64,000 nucleotides of DNA from CAIMWS01 sp964409245 (GCA_964409245.1 CAYPCQ010000036.1:1-64000); one strand, 5' to 3'. Positions 15,399 through 24,722 are shown, numbered from the stretch's first letter. Numbers and translations: made by a program. Notes: generated by a model from the sequence alone, not told the origin.

Positions 15399-17237
15399 AT
15401 GTCAGAAGCTGCCAAACAACCGGTTGAACGGAAAACACTGGATGAACGGAACCGCATGAGCGACTTGGAGCGGTTGCGCCATTCTTGTGCGCACATCATG
15501 GCTGCGGCGGTGCTCCGCCTCTGGCCGGATGCCCGCCTGGATATCGGTCCTCCTACGGACGAGGGTTTTTATTACGATTTCGATCTGGCCAGCCACCGGT
15601 TCACGCCGGAGGACTTCCCGGCCATCGAGGAGGAGATGAAGAAAATCATCAAGGAAAACCAGGTTTTCGAAAAGGGCGTGCTCGCTCGCGGGGAAGCCTC
15701 GGACCTGTTCCAATCCAAGGGTCAGGCTTTCAAGTTGGAGCGCCTGGCGGACATTCCCGAAGGGGAGGCCATTTCCATCTACCGCAGCGGTGAATTTGTG
15801 GACCTCTGCGCGGGACCGCATGTGATGCGCACCGGCAACGTGAAAGCTTACAAGCTGTTGCGGGTGGCCTCCGCCTATTACCGGGGCAATGAAAAAAATC
15901 CCCAGTTGCAGCGCCTATACGGCACGGCTTTCCCCAATAAAACCGAGCTGGAACAATGGGTGACCGCCCAGGAGGAGGCCAAAAAACGCGACCATCGCAA
16001 GATCGGCCGGGAAATGGAGTTGTTCGTTTTCGATGACGATGTGGGGCCTGGTCTGCCGCTTTGGATGCCCAAGGGGGCGGCCATCCTGGAGGAACTGGAG
16101 CGCCTGGCCAAGGAAACCGAGTTTGCCGCAGGCTATGAACGCGTGCGCACCCCGCATTTGGCCCGCGAGTCCATGTATAAAAAGTCGGGCCACCTTCCCT
16201 ATTACGCGGAAAGCATGTTTCCGCCCATGGAATTGCACGAAGCGGGTGGCGAAGGCGCGGCGGACGCGCCCCGGGAGCGATATTATCTAAAGGCCATGAA
16301 CTGCCCTCATCACCACAAGATTTTTGCCGCCTCGCCCCGCAGTTACCGCGAGTTGCCGCTGCGCCTGGCCGAGTATGGCACCTGCTACCGCTATGAGCAG
16401 TCCGGCGAACTGATGGGGCTCATGCGCGTGCGCTCCATGCAGATGAACGACGCCCACATTTATTGCACTGCGGAGCAATTCGCCGAGGAATTCCGGGCGG
16501 TCAACGAGATGTATCTCAAATACTTCAAAATATTCGGGCTGGACCGGTTCCTGATGCGTTTTAGCACCCACGACCCCGCCCGGTTGGGGCAGAAATTTGT
16601 GGATGATCCCGAGCTGTGGAAAAAAACGGAGGACATGGTGCGGCGCACTTTGGTGGAATCGGGCATTAATTTTGTGGAAGTCCCCAATGAGGCCGCCTTT
16701 TATGGGCCCAAAATTGATGTCCAGGTTTGGAGTGTCGTGGGGCGCGAATTCACGATCGCCACCAACCAGGTGGACTTCGCCGTGCCTGGCCGGTTTGGCC
16801 TGGTTTACAAAACCCGCGAAAATACGGAGGGCACGCCCTTGTGCATCCACCGCGCACCCTTGGGCACCCACGAGCGGTTTGTGGCTTTTCTCATCGAGCA
16901 TTACGCCGGCAATTTCCCCCTCTGGCTGGCGCCCGAGCAGGTGCGGGTGCTGCCTATCGGCGAGGAACAGGACGATTACGGACGAAGCCTGGTGCGGGAA
17001 TTGCGCGCCCACGGCATCCGGGCCGATCTCGATGCTTCGGGCGATAAGATTGGCGCCAAGATCCGCAGCGCGGAAACGGCCAAGGTCCACACGATGTGGG
17101 TGGTGGGCCGGAAGGAGCAGGCCGCCGGGCAGGTGGCCATCCGCCGCCACGGCCAGGGCGACTTGGGAGTGCGCTCCCGGGGAGAGGCCCTGGCTCTGCT
17201 GCAGGCAGATATCCAGCAACGGGGCATATCCAGTTAA
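15399..17237 (+). CDS. thrS: Threonine--tRNA ligase without TGS domain
   Basis: A 612-residue class II synthetase charging tRNA-Thr. The editing domain starts almost at once (HSCAHIMAAAVLRLWP with the HxxxH pair, and DLCAGPHV with the C...H pair). The catalytic core follows with motif 2 (GTCYRYEQSGELMGLMRVRSMQMNDAHIY) and motif 3 (GTHERFVAFLIEHY). The three zinc ligands are recognisable: Cys in MNCPHH, His in NDAHIYC and His in HRAPLGTH. The C-terminal anticodon-binding domain is intact. The usual N-terminal TGS domain of about 60 residues is missing. The start at 15399 has a good ribosome binding site (AAGAGGTGAT) at normal spacing. Upstream in-frame codons cover the hairpins and cannot encode a TGS domain. 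Confidence 0.96.
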   Translation: MSEAAKQPVERKTLDERNRMSDLERLRHSCAHIMAAAVLRLWPDARLDIGPPTDEGFYYDFDLASHRFTPEDFPAIEEEMKKIIKENQVFEKGVLARGEASDLFQSKGQAFKLERLADIPEGEAISIYRSGEFVDLCAGPHVMRTGNVKAYKLLRVASAYYRGNEKNPQLQRLYGTAFPNKTELEQWVTAQEEAKKRDHRKIGREMELFVFDDDVGPGLPLWMPKGAAILEELERLAKETEFAAGYERVRTPHLARESMYKKSGHLPYYAESMFPPMELHEAGGEGAADAPRERYYLKAMNCPHHHKIFAASPRSYRELPLRLAEYGTCYRYEQSGELMGLMRVRSMQMNDAHIYCTAEQFAEEFRAVNEMYLKYFKIFGLDRFLMRFSTHDPARLGQKFVDDPELWKKTEDMVRRTLVESGINFVEVPNEAAFYGPKIDVQVWSVVGREFTIATNQVDFAVPGRFGLVYKTRENTEGTPLCIHRAPLGTHERFVAFLIEHYAGNFPLWLAPEQVRVLPIGEEQDDYGRSLVRELRAHGIRADLDASGDKIGAKIRSAETAKVHTMWVVGRKEQAAGQVAIRRHGQGDLGVRSRGEALALLQADIQQRGISS

Positions 17238-17257
17238 ACCCCGGATTTACAGTGCTT

Positions 17258-17833
17258 ATGGAAAACCTGTTGCCTTCATATAACTTCCACCCGGACCTTA
17301 AAACGGCCCTTGATCCGTCAGGCATTGACCCAAGTGATATTCAGCTAGGCCTGCAGGTGGAGGAGATCAATCACCGGCGCGCGCTGGTCCTCAAGGATCG
17401 CCGTGATGTTTTTTTGAGGAAGGATGATACAGTAGCGACCTGGCACGTGCCTGTGCTTTCCGCCTTATGGCGGGGTGATGAAAAACCGCCCGCCCAGATG
17501 CAGACTCCCCCGCCGGAATACGACGTTTTTTTCCTTTGGATCGAGCAGCATGTTTTGGCTTACGCCGGAATTGTGGGCGATCCCACCGATCAGGATTTGG
17601 AGCGGGTTTATGGCGCCTTGCGTCGCCGTCCCGATGGCAAAAGCCTCGGAATTTTGCACGATGTGGTTTGGCAAACTGCGGCCGTCTTGTTGGGCCGCTT
17701 TGCTATTAGCCAGGCCCAGTTCGAGGCTATCTTCGGCCGCCTGGAGAAATCCACCCGCACCTTTGGGATGCCCCCGGTCTCCCGGAATTACATTCTCAAT
17801 ATCCGCGAGCTGTTCGACAAAGCGGGATTTTAG
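17258..17833 (+). CDS. Hypothetical 191-residue protein in the thrS unit
   Basis: Begins MENLLPSYNFHPDLKTALDP, 20 bp after the thrS stop, so it is very likely co-transcribed and perhaps translationally linked. It is soluble and mixed alpha/beta in appearance, with no signal peptide, membrane segment or motif that I recognise. The C-terminal half (ILHDVVWQTAAVLLGRFAISQAQFEAIFGRLEKSTRTFG) looks helical. The regular codon pattern and tight spacing support a real gene. I cannot assign a function. Confidence 0.75.
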   Translation: MENLLPSYNFHPDLKTALDPSGIDPSDIQLGLQVEEINHRRALVLKDRRDVFLRKDDTVATWHVPVLSALWRGDEKPPAQMQTPPPEYDVFFLWIEQHVLAYAGIVGDPTDQDLERVYGALRRRPDGKSLGILHDVVWQTAAVLLGRFAISQAQFEAIFGRLEKSTRTFGMPPVSRNYILNIRELFDKAGF

Positions 17834-17859
17834 GAGGCGGCGGGGGGAAATCCGCTTTT
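17822..17859 (+). terminator. Weak hairpin at the 3' end of the 191-residue gene
   Basis: GCGGGATTT (17822-17830) can pair with AAATCCGC (17848-17855) with one bulged G, followed by TTTT. It overlaps the stop codon. The bulge and short T-run make it a weak terminator at best; galE, 130 bp on, may still be read through. Confidence 0.3.
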
Positions 17860-17963
17860 CCGAGGTGCCTTCCCCCAGCTCAATTCGCTTTGGTCCGCCC
17901 TCCGCGGAATTCAGGCTATAAAATCCTTTGAGTTCATGGGTTCGGCCATTATTATTTCACGCC

Positions 17964-18935
17964 ATGAAAGTGTTTGTAACAGGCGGAGCGGGGTATATTG
18001 GGTCCACCTGCGTTGAGGAATTGCTCAACGCCGGCCACGAGGTGCTCGTGTATGACGACTTGTCGGAAGGGCATCGTTCAGCCGTGGATGGCCGGGCGCA
18101 GTTTGTGCATGCCGGTTTGGACGATCCGGAAGCGCTTCTGACCGCCATGCGGGGTTTTGCCCCGGAGGTGGTGATGCATTTTGCCGCCAAGGCCTTGGTC
18201 AATGAATCCATGGCCAATCCGCACAAGTATTTTTACAACAATGTCTCGCTTGGGCTGAACCTGGTCGATGCCGCCCGCCAAACCGGAGTGCGCAAGTTTG
18301 TCTTCAGTTCCACTTGCGCCACCTACGGGATTCCGGAGCGGGTGCCCATGACGGAGGATCTGCCCCAGAAACCGATCAATCCTTACGGCGAATCCAAGCT
18401 GATGTTTGAGAAAATCCTGGATTGGTATCGGCAGATCCACTGGCTCGATTTTGCCGCGCTGCGCTATTTCAACGCCGCCGGCGCCAGCGAACGCTTCGGG
18501 GAGCACCACCGCATCGAAACCCACCTGATACCGAACGTGTTGAAAGTTCCCCTTGGCCAGGCTTCGCACTGCGAAGTTTACGGCGCCGATTATCCCACTC
18601 CGGATGGCACCTGCGTGCGCGATTTCATCCATATTTGCGATCTTGCCCAAGCCCATATGCTGGCCATGAAATCCGGGCCTTCGGGATTTTTCAACCTGGG
18701 AACCGGCGATGGCTTTTCGGTGCGCCAGGTCATTCAGGCTTGCGAAACGGTGGCAGGCGCCCGGATCAAGGTGATTGAAAAACCCCGGCGCGCCGGTGAC
18801 CCGCCCCGCTTGGTGGCAGCCGCCGGCAAAGCCCGCCAGGAATTGGGTTGGAAGCCCGCGTTTTCCCGGTTGGAGGACATCGTCAGTTCGGCCTGGGCCT
18901 GGCACAAAAAACATCCCCAAGGCTATCCGGATTAA
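17964..18935 (+). CDS. galE: UDP-glucose 4-epimerase
   Basis: A 323-residue short-chain dehydrogenase/reductase-fold epimerase interconverting UDP-glucose and UDP-galactose. The NAD-binding loop GGAGYIG is at residues 8-14. The catalytic triad region has SSTCATYG followed by YGESK (YxxxK), and substrate-side motifs LRYFNAAGA, DYPTPDGTCVRDFIHICDLA and FNLGTGDGFSV are all typical of GalE. The ATG at 17964 places the Rossmann motif at the correct distance from the N-terminus; an ATG 12 codons upstream is rejected. It supplies sugar nucleotides for envelope polysaccharides. Confidence 0.95.
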   Translation: MKVFVTGGAGYIGSTCVEELLNAGHEVLVYDDLSEGHRSAVDGRAQFVHAGLDDPEALLTAMRGFAPEVVMHFAAKALVNESMANPHKYFYNNVSLGLNLVDAARQTGVRKFVFSSTCATYGIPERVPMTEDLPQKPINPYGESKLMFEKILDWYRQIHWLDFAALRYFNAAGASERFGEHHRIETHLIPNVLKVPLGQASHCEVYGADYPTPDGTCVRDFIHICDLAQAHMLAMKSGPSGFFNLGTGDGFSVRQVIQACETVAGARIKVIEKPRRAGDPPRLVAAAGKARQELGWKPAFSRLEDIVSSAWAWHKKHPQGYPD

Positions 18936-19000
18936 GCGTCTACCAAAGGAGACTCATTCGCGCCTGCGCAGACCGGAGGCGCATCGGGCACAAAAAACTG

Positions 19001-19891
19001 GTGAAATTTGCCGTCAACTATTCCCCCCCGGCGGTTCGTTTGTCCCAACAAGGGCAGATTCGTGTTGATTTATTCAAGTGCCCCGCCTGGCGCGACCTCG
19101 TGCACGAAATCGCCGGGAAACTCCCCATTTACGTTCATTTCCCGTTGCGGGCGGGCGGTGGCACGGGGCATTTGGTGGACACCGAAAAAAACCAGTTCGC
19201 CGACCTCGATTTCATGGAGGATTTGCGGGTGCGGTCGCAGACCCCTTTTCTCAACGTGCACCTGTCAGCCACGGCCGGCGATTGCCCCGGCCTGGCTTAC
19301 GATGCCGTGGACGCAGTTGCGTGCGAGCGCGTGGCCAGCCAATTGCTCCGGGATTTGGAGCCCGCAGTGGAGCGCTGGGGGGCGGACCGGATAGTGCTGG
19401 AAAACATTTATGATCATGGCGGGCAATATTATTATGCCGCCTTTGTGCCCGAGGTCATCCAGCGGGTCATCAAGACTTCCGGCTGCGGACTATTGCTCGA
19501 TGTCTCGCACGCGCGGCTGGGGGCCAGGTGTCTCGGCCTGGAAGCGCGGAGCTACCTCCAGTCTCTGCCCTTGAGCCGGCTCAAGGAAATCCATGTCACG
19601 GGCATCCAATTATTCGATGAACGATGGATGGACCGTTTGCGAACGGCTGGCCTGCTGACGCCCCGGCTGCGGGAATCGGCGGGCCGCTTGATGGATCATC
19701 TCCCGATGACCCCGCCGGATTGGGAGTTTTTTGAATGGGTCGCCGGCTGCCTGCGGGATCGTTTATGGTCCAGTCCGGAGCTGGTGGCTTTAGAATACGG
19801 CGGGCTGGGATCCTGGTGGGAGGCGCTCACGGAAGACAGCGTGTTGCTGGAACAAATCCCTCGTTTCAGATCCCTGCTGGCGGTTGATTGA
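19001..19891 (+). CDS. DUF692/MNIO-family multinuclear iron oxidase-like protein
   Basis: A 296-residue TIM-barrel protein of the DUF692 family, now called MNIO (multinuclear non-haem iron-dependent oxidases such as MbnB and TglH), several of which modify cysteines in ribosomal peptides. Candidate metal ligands occur in family order: NVHLSATAGD, VLENIYD, LLLDVSHARLG, KEIHVTG, MDHLPMT and ALEYGG. The GTG start at 19001 gives a family-like N-terminus (VKFAVNYSP); no good ribosome binding site is seen at ideal spacing. It is the last gene before the terminator at 19925, in line with thrS and galE. No short precursor-peptide gene is visible beside it, so the substrate is unknown. Confidence 0.85.
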   Translation: MKFAVNYSPPAVRLSQQGQIRVDLFKCPAWRDLVHEIAGKLPIYVHFPLRAGGGTGHLVDTEKNQFADLDFMEDLRVRSQTPFLNVHLSATAGDCPGLAYDAVDAVACERVASQLLRDLEPAVERWGADRIVLENIYDHGGQYYYAAFVPEVIQRVIKTSGCGLLLDVSHARLGARCLGLEARSYLQSLPLSRLKEIHVTGIQLFDERWMDRLRTAGLLTPRLRESAGRLMDHLPMTPPDWEFFEWVAGCLRDRLWSSPELVALEYGGLGSWWEALTEDSVLLEQIPRFRSLLAVD

Positions 19892-19924
19892 GGATGCGTC
19901 CGCGCACCCGGACCGCATAGTGAA

Positions 19925-19952
19925 AGGGCGGCCCATGCCTTGGGCCGCCTTT
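19925..19952 (+). terminator. Intrinsic terminator closing the thrS-galE-MNIO unit
   Basis: A perfect 8-bp GC-rich stem GGCGGCCC (19927-19934) with GGGCCGCC (19942-19949), a 7-base loop, and a T-rich tail TTTATTCATTT. It lies 34 bp after the MNIO stop. A-rich sequence on the other side lets it act weakly for secA on the minus strand as well. Confidence 0.85.
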
Positions 19953-20006
19953 ATTCATTTCTGGCGGAAATCCTGCAGTGCCGCCCGATCAGACCGCTGC
20001 CGCCTT

Positions 20007-23000
20007 TTACCGGCCGCAGCACTGCTTATATTTTTTCCCGCTGTTGCACGGGCAGGGGTCATTGCGCCCCACCTTGGGCGCGTTGCGCACCGGCTTGGTT
20101 TTGGATACCGCTTCCGTAGCCTCGGTGACCATGTCGCTGGCTTTGGGCGAGCCGGGGGCCGCCTGTGCGGATGGCGAGGCCTGGGCGCCACCGCCGAAAG
20201 ACGAGGCGGTGGGGTGGGCCAGGTTCTGCTGCAAGTTGTTCCAGAAATTCTGGTAGGCCATGAGGCTGGAGGCGCTCCGGAATATATTGTGGCATACCTC
20301 CGTCTTGATGCTCACCATCAGCTCGTCGAAGGTCTTGAACGCCTCCGCCTTGTATTCGATCAGCGGATCGCGCTGGGCATAGGCGCGCAGACCGATGGCG
20401 TTGCGCAAGCTGTCCATGAAATAAAGGTGCTCTTTCCACAGCTTGTCGATGGCGCTCAGGATCGTGTAGCGCTCCACGGATTTCAGCTCCTCGGGCTTCT
20501 CGAAACTGGCCTTCAAGTCGTAGGCATCGCGGACCAGTTTGGCGATGTGGGTGGCGACCGCGAACTGGTGGGCATTAAAGCCATCGTAGAGCGAGTCTTT
20601 GACCGGCAGGTCGCTGCCGGAATTGGCCACTTTCAGGATATCCTCTTCGCGCACCGCCAGGAGAAAATTATAATTCACCCAATCGACCAGCGGACGGGCT
20701 TTCCATTCGGTCACATCGCTTTGGGCCGTCGTGAAAACACCCAGCTTCTGGACCACCACCTCTTCCATGATGTCCATCAAACGGTCACGCACATCCTCAC
20801 AGTGGATGATTTCATTGCGGAAGCCATAAATGACCTCGCGCTGCTTGTTCATCACGTCGTCGTATTCGAGCGTGCGCTTGCGGATCTGGAAATTGTGTTG
20901 TTCCACCCGCTTCTGGGCCGTTTGGATGGACCGGTTGAGCAGCGGGTGCTGCAATTCCTGCCCTTCCTCCAAGCCAACCCGCTCCATGACTTTGACGATC
21001 TTGTCCGAGCCGAACAGGCGCATGAGATCGTCCTCGAGGGAGATGAAAAAGTGCGAGGAACCGGGATCGCCCTGGCGGGCGCAACGTCCGCGCAACTGGC
21101 GATCGATGCGGCGGGCTTCATGCCGCTCGGTGCCGAGCACGTGCAGGCCGCCCAGGCTGGCTACGTCGGCCCCGAGTTTGATGTCGGTGCCGCGGCCGGC
21201 CATGTTGGTGGCGATGGTCACCGCTCCGCGCTGGCCGGCGCGGGCGACGATCTCGGCTTCCTGCTGGTGATACTTGGCGTTGAGGACGGAATGCATGACG
21301 CCGGCTTTCTTCAGCAGGCGGGAGAGGTGTTCGCTGGTTTCCACTGAAATGGTGCCCACCAGGATGGGCCGCCCTTGGGCATGAATGGAGGCGATTTCCT
21401 TGACCACGGCGTCGAATTTTTCGCGCTTGGTCTTGTAGACCGAATCGTCCAGATCTTTGCGCACGCACGGTTTATTGGTCGGGATGACCATGACCCCGAG
21501 CTTGTAAATGTCGAAAAATTCGGTGGCTTCGGTTTCGGCGGTGCCGGTCATGCCGGCCAGTTTGTGGTAGAGGCGGAAATAATTCTGGATCGTGATGGTG
21601 GCCAGGGTCTGGGTTTCGCGCTCGATCGCCACCCCTTCCTTGGCTTCCACGGCCTGGTGCAGGCCATCGCTCCAGCGCCGGCCTTGCATCAGGCGCCCGG
21701 TGTGCTCATCGACAATGAGAACCTTGTTGTCCTGGACGACATATTCGACATCCCGTTCGTAGAGGCTGTAAGCCTTGAGGAGCTGGGAGATGCAATGGAT
21801 GCGCTGGGCCCGGCTGTCAAACTCCGACTGCAGCTTCTCCTTGAGCTTGATGCGCTCCATGGGATCCTTGATGGGTCCCGTGTCGATCTCATGGAAAATG
21901 GTGGTCAGGTCGGGCAAGACAAAGGCTTCCGGATCGTTGGGGCTGAGGAAAGCGCGGCCTTTTTCCGTCAGGTCGGATTCGTGGGATTTCTCCTCGATCG
22001 CGAAGAAAAGCTCCTCCTTTTGCGCGTAAAGCGTCCGTTTGGTTTGGTCGGCATGCAGCTCCAGCTCGGCTTCGTTCATCAGCCGCAAGTTTTCGGGGTC
22101 TTCCAGCAGTTTGAGCAAGGCGGGCTGCTTGGGCGCGCCCAGCCGGGCGCGGTAGAGCGACAGCCCCAACTCCTGCTCGGTCTCACCGGCGCGCACGGGT
22201 TGTGAGCCGTCAGTGGGGTGGAGCTTGGCGATCAGTTTCTGGGCTTCCTCGACGAACCGGTTGCACAGCCGGTTTTGGGTCTGCACCAGGTTGTGGATCG
22301 CCGGTTTGAATTGTTCGTAAAAGCTGTTGTCCGCATCCACCACCGCCAAGCCACTGATGATCAGCGGCACCCGGGCTTCATCGATGAGGATGGAGTCCAC
22401 TTCGTCGATGATCGCGAAATAATGGCCGCGCTGCACCTGCTCCTGGGCGCTGGCAGCCATGCCGTTATCGCGCAAATAATCGAAGCCAAATTCCGCATTG
22501 GTGCCGTAGGTGATATCGCAGGCGTATTGCTGGCGGCGCACCTCTGGGGTTTGGTCGTGGATGATGCAGCCAACCGTGAGCCCGAGGAAACGGTAAATTG
22601 CGCCCATCCATTCGCTGTCGCGCGCTGCCAGGTAATCGTTTACCGTGACAATATGTACTCCACGCCCGGTCAGGGCGTTCAGGAAGGCGGGCATCGTGGC
22701 CACGAGGGTTTTGCCTTCGCCGGTGGCCATTTCGGTGATTTTTCCGCTATGCAGGGCCATCCCGCCGATCAACTGCACATCAAAGGGGATCATGTCCCAG
22801 ACCAGATCGTGGCCGCGAACCGTGATCGTCTTTTCCATGAGGCGCCGGCAGGCGTTCTTAACGGCGGCAAAAGCATCCGGCAGGATTTCATCCAAAGTCA
22901 GCCGCAGCTCCTCGAGGTCGCTGATGGCTGCCAGGCGGGTTTTCCACTCCGCCGTTTTTTGGCGCAAACCATCGTCAGTCAGGCTTTGGTATGACTGTTC

Positions 23001-23093
23001 GATCTCGTTGATACGGACCACCACCGGCCGCAGGCGCTTCACCTCGCGGTCGTTTTTGGTTCCGAAAATTCTCTTAATAATGTAGCTTAACAT
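20007..23093 (-). CDS. secA: Preprotein translocase ATPase SecA
   Basis: A complete 1028-residue SecA, the motor that drives unfolded proteins through SecYEG. The N-terminus MLSYIIKRIFGTKNDRE is normal. Walker A EMATGEGKT is at residues 121-129, Walker B reads IIDEVDSILIDEAR, and the second ATPase half has TNMAGRGTDIKLG. The protein ends with the zinc-binding SEC-C motif GRNDPCPCNSGKKYKQCC. It is longer than the E. coli protein (901) through insertions and linkers, as in many deep-branching phyla. It is the only general secretion component in the window, near many exported proteins but not linked to them by operon. Confidence 0.98.
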   Translation of the reverse strand: MLSYIIKRIFGTKNDREVKRLRPVVVRINEIEQSYQSLTDDGLRQKTAEWKTRLAAISDLEELRLTLDEILPDAFAAVKNACRRLMEKTITVRGHDLVWDMIPFDVQLIGGMALHSGKITEMATGEGKTLVATMPAFLNALTGRGVHIVTVNDYLAARDSEWMGAIYRFLGLTVGCIIHDQTPEVRRQQYACDITYGTNAEFGFDYLRDNGMAASAQEQVQRGHYFAIIDEVDSILIDEARVPLIISGLAVVDADNSFYEQFKPAIHNLVQTQNRLCNRFVEEAQKLIAKLHPTDGSQPVRAGETEQELGLSLYRARLGAPKQPALLKLLEDPENLRLMNEAELELHADQTKRTLYAQKEELFFAIEEKSHESDLTEKGRAFLSPNDPEAFVLPDLTTIFHEIDTGPIKDPMERIKLKEKLQSEFDSRAQRIHCISQLLKAYSLYERDVEYVVQDNKVLIVDEHTGRLMQGRRWSDGLHQAVEAKEGVAIERETQTLATITIQNYFRLYHKLAGMTGTAETEATEFFDIYKLGVMVIPTNKPCVRKDLDDSVYKTKREKFDAVVKEIASIHAQGRPILVGTISVETSEHLSRLLKKAGVMHSVLNAKYHQQEAEIVARAGQRGAVTIATNMAGRGTDIKLGADVASLGGLHVLGTERHEARRIDRQLRGRCARQGDPGSSHFFISLEDDLMRLFGSDKIVKVMERVGLEEGQELQHPLLNRSIQTAQKRVEQHNFQIRKRTLEYDDVMNKQREVIYGFRNEIIHCEDVRDRLMDIMEEVVVQKLGVFTTAQSDVTEWKARPLVDWVNYNFLLAVREEDILKVANSGSDLPVKDSLYDGFNAHQFAVATHIAKLVRDAYDLKASFEKPEELKSVERYTILSAIDKLWKEHLYFMDSLRNAIGLRAYAQRDPLIEYKAEAFKTFDELMVSIKTEVCHNIFRSASSLMAYQNFWNNLQQNLAHPTASSFGGGAQASPSAQAAPGSPKASDMVTEATEAVSKTKPVRNAPKVGRNDPCPCNSGKKYKQCCGR

Positions 23094-23560
23094 GACTCAA
23101 TGCGTAAATCTTGCCACCCAGGCTGCGCCGCCGACCCTTCCGGCAGCCCCAGACGAAGGTCAATGCCCTCTCTCACCGCTTCCGATGACCCCGTTCATCC
23201 CTGGTTCCGCAACGTGCAACCCATTGATTCGGCAACCGTTGGCTTGGTGTCCGGCCAAGTCGTTGCCAGGGAATCGGCAGCCAACAAATCACCTTGGGCG
23301 TCCCCAACCCAGTGGTTGAATGGCACCCGGCACGGTATGTGTTATCCCTTAATCCGAAGCCTGAAGGTAAGGGAATCCAGCTTCTCCGTCAAAGATTTAA
23401 AAACGGCTGCTTGGCCGCCGCCAAGCGGAACTCAGGGGCCGGTTTTCACCTTGGAAAAACGGTGTGTTTGGCGGTCGCCCTTTGAAAAGGTTTCTACGAT
23501 TGGATATTTTCTGCTTTGCTCTTGGCCAACTATCAGTTACAAACTCCCCGTTGGATGAGT
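23094..23560. other. Non-coding stretch between secA and tRNA-Pro
   Basis: Open frames cross this region on both strands (the longest about 150 codons), but they lack ribosome binding sites, recognisable domains and a convincing coding pattern. It presumably holds the secA promoter and the tRNA promoter; I could not define either. Confidence 0.5.
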
Positions 23561-23638
23561 CGGAGCGTAGCTCAGCCTGGCTAGAGCACTTGGTTTGGGA
23601 CCAAGACGTCGCAGGTTCAAATCCTGTCGCTCCGACCA
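23561..23638 (+). tRNA. tRNA-Pro (anticodon TGG)
   Basis: A complete cloverleaf. The acceptor arms CGGAGCG (23561-23567) and CGCTCCG (23628-23634) pair fully, and the D arm reads GCTCAGCCTGGCTAGAGC. The anticodon arm CTTGG-TTTGGGA-CCAAG gives anticodon TGG for proline, with G37 as expected of tRNA-Pro. The T arm holds GGTTCAAATC. The discriminator A and the CCA end (23636-23638) are encoded. Confidence 0.97.
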
Positions 23639-23861
23639 CTTTTCCCTTTTTCACCATTGTGTTTTCCTTTTTTTGTCCGTGCGGATGGCTTTTACGACGT
23701 CACTTTCGGGGGCAGGTGACTGCGGCGGAACCTGAACTGGGTTCAAGCAAAAGCAACCGATCCAATTGCCCGGGTGCCCAGCGGGAATCGGTCCCCCCCG
23801 GAGATCCGGTTTTCAACGCTTGCCACCCGCCCGGAGGCGGCTCAAGATCCTCCTCATATAT

Positions 23862-24722
23862 ATGAACCGACGAACCGCGCTTGCGACCATGGCGGCTGGG
23901 CTGGGATCCTTGATCCTTCCGAAAGCCGCCGAACCCAAACCCCAGCCCTTTTTCCCGTTTTGCATTGATTGGCATGACGCCAAAAAACGGAATTTCAAGG
24001 AACAGGCGGAGATGCTCAAGGAACTGGATTATGCGGGGGTGGGCCATATCTGGCTGGAAAAGGTGGCCGAGCGCCTGAAAACGCTGGATGAAGCCGGTCT
24101 CACCTTGTTCCAGATCACCATGAACGTGGATGTAAGCCCGGGCAAGACACCCTACGAGGCCAAATTCAAGGAGGTGCTATCCCTGGTCAAAGGCCGTCAC
24201 CTGCAATTCGCCCTGCTGCTGAACGGCATGAAACCGTCCGATCCCTCGGTGGATCCGCACGCCGTAGCCATTTTGCGCGAAATGTCGGACCTCGCCCGGG
24301 ATGCGGGCGCCCAATTGTTACTCTACCCGCATCAGGGTTCCTGGGTGGAACGTATTGAGGATTCCATCCGTGTGGCGGATCAGGTGAACCGGCCAAACGT
24401 GGGGGTCATGTTCAACCTGTGCCATTGGCTGAGGGTGGATAAACAGCGCGATTATGCCCGGTTGCTGCCGCAGGCTATGCCCCGCCTATGGGCTGTTTCC
24501 ATCAACGGGGCTGATGATCACGATGAAAAGCCGGGCTGGGATCGCTATATCCAACCACTGGACAAAGGTTCATTCGACGTTGGCAAGTTTTTGAAAACGC
24601 TGCAGGATTTGGGCTATCGTGGCCCCATTGGCCTGCAATGTTATGGTATTGGGGGTGACACCCGTGAACACCTCGCCCGCTCCCAGGCGGCTTGGAAAAA
24701 ATTGAGGCCAACCCTGCCTTGA
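23862..24722 (+). CDS. Exported TIM-barrel sugar isomerase/epimerase-like protein
   Basis: A 286-residue protein of the xylose-isomerase-like TIM-barrel (AP endonuclease 2) superfamily. It begins MNRRTALATMAAGLGSLILP, a twin-arginine-like export signal, so it likely acts in the periplasm, as do many planctomycete and verrucomicrobial members. Barrel motifs include CIDWHDAKKR, QFALLLNG, QLLLYPHQGSWVERIEDS, VGVMFNLCHWLRV and AVSINGADDHD, where H and D/E residues usually bind metal. The substrate is not predictable. The start at 23862 is set by the Tat-like signal. It stands alone after the tRNA. Confidence 0.85.
   Translation: MNRRTALATMAAGLGSLILPKAAEPKPQPFFPFCIDWHDAKKRNFKEQAEMLKELDYAGVGHIWLEKVAERLKTLDEAGLTLFQITMNVDVSPGKTPYEAKFKEVLSLVKGRHLQFALLLNGMKPSDPSVDPHAVAILREMSDLARDAGAQLLLYPHQGSWVERIEDSIRVADQVNRPNVGVMFNLCHWLRVDKQRDYARLLPQAMPRLWAVSINGADDHDEKPGWDRYIQPLDKGSFDVGKFLKTLQDLGYRGPIGLQCYGIGGDTREHLARSQAAWKKLRPTLP

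Noticed and set aside
19884..22994. Long plus-strand ORFs opposite secA
   Set aside because: Antisense shadows of a clear full-length SecA; none shows a domain or start signal.
23100..23558. 152-codon ORF upstream of the tRNA
   Set aside because: No family resemblance, no ribosome binding site and an atypical composition; it ends just before the tRNA. Kept as non-coding.
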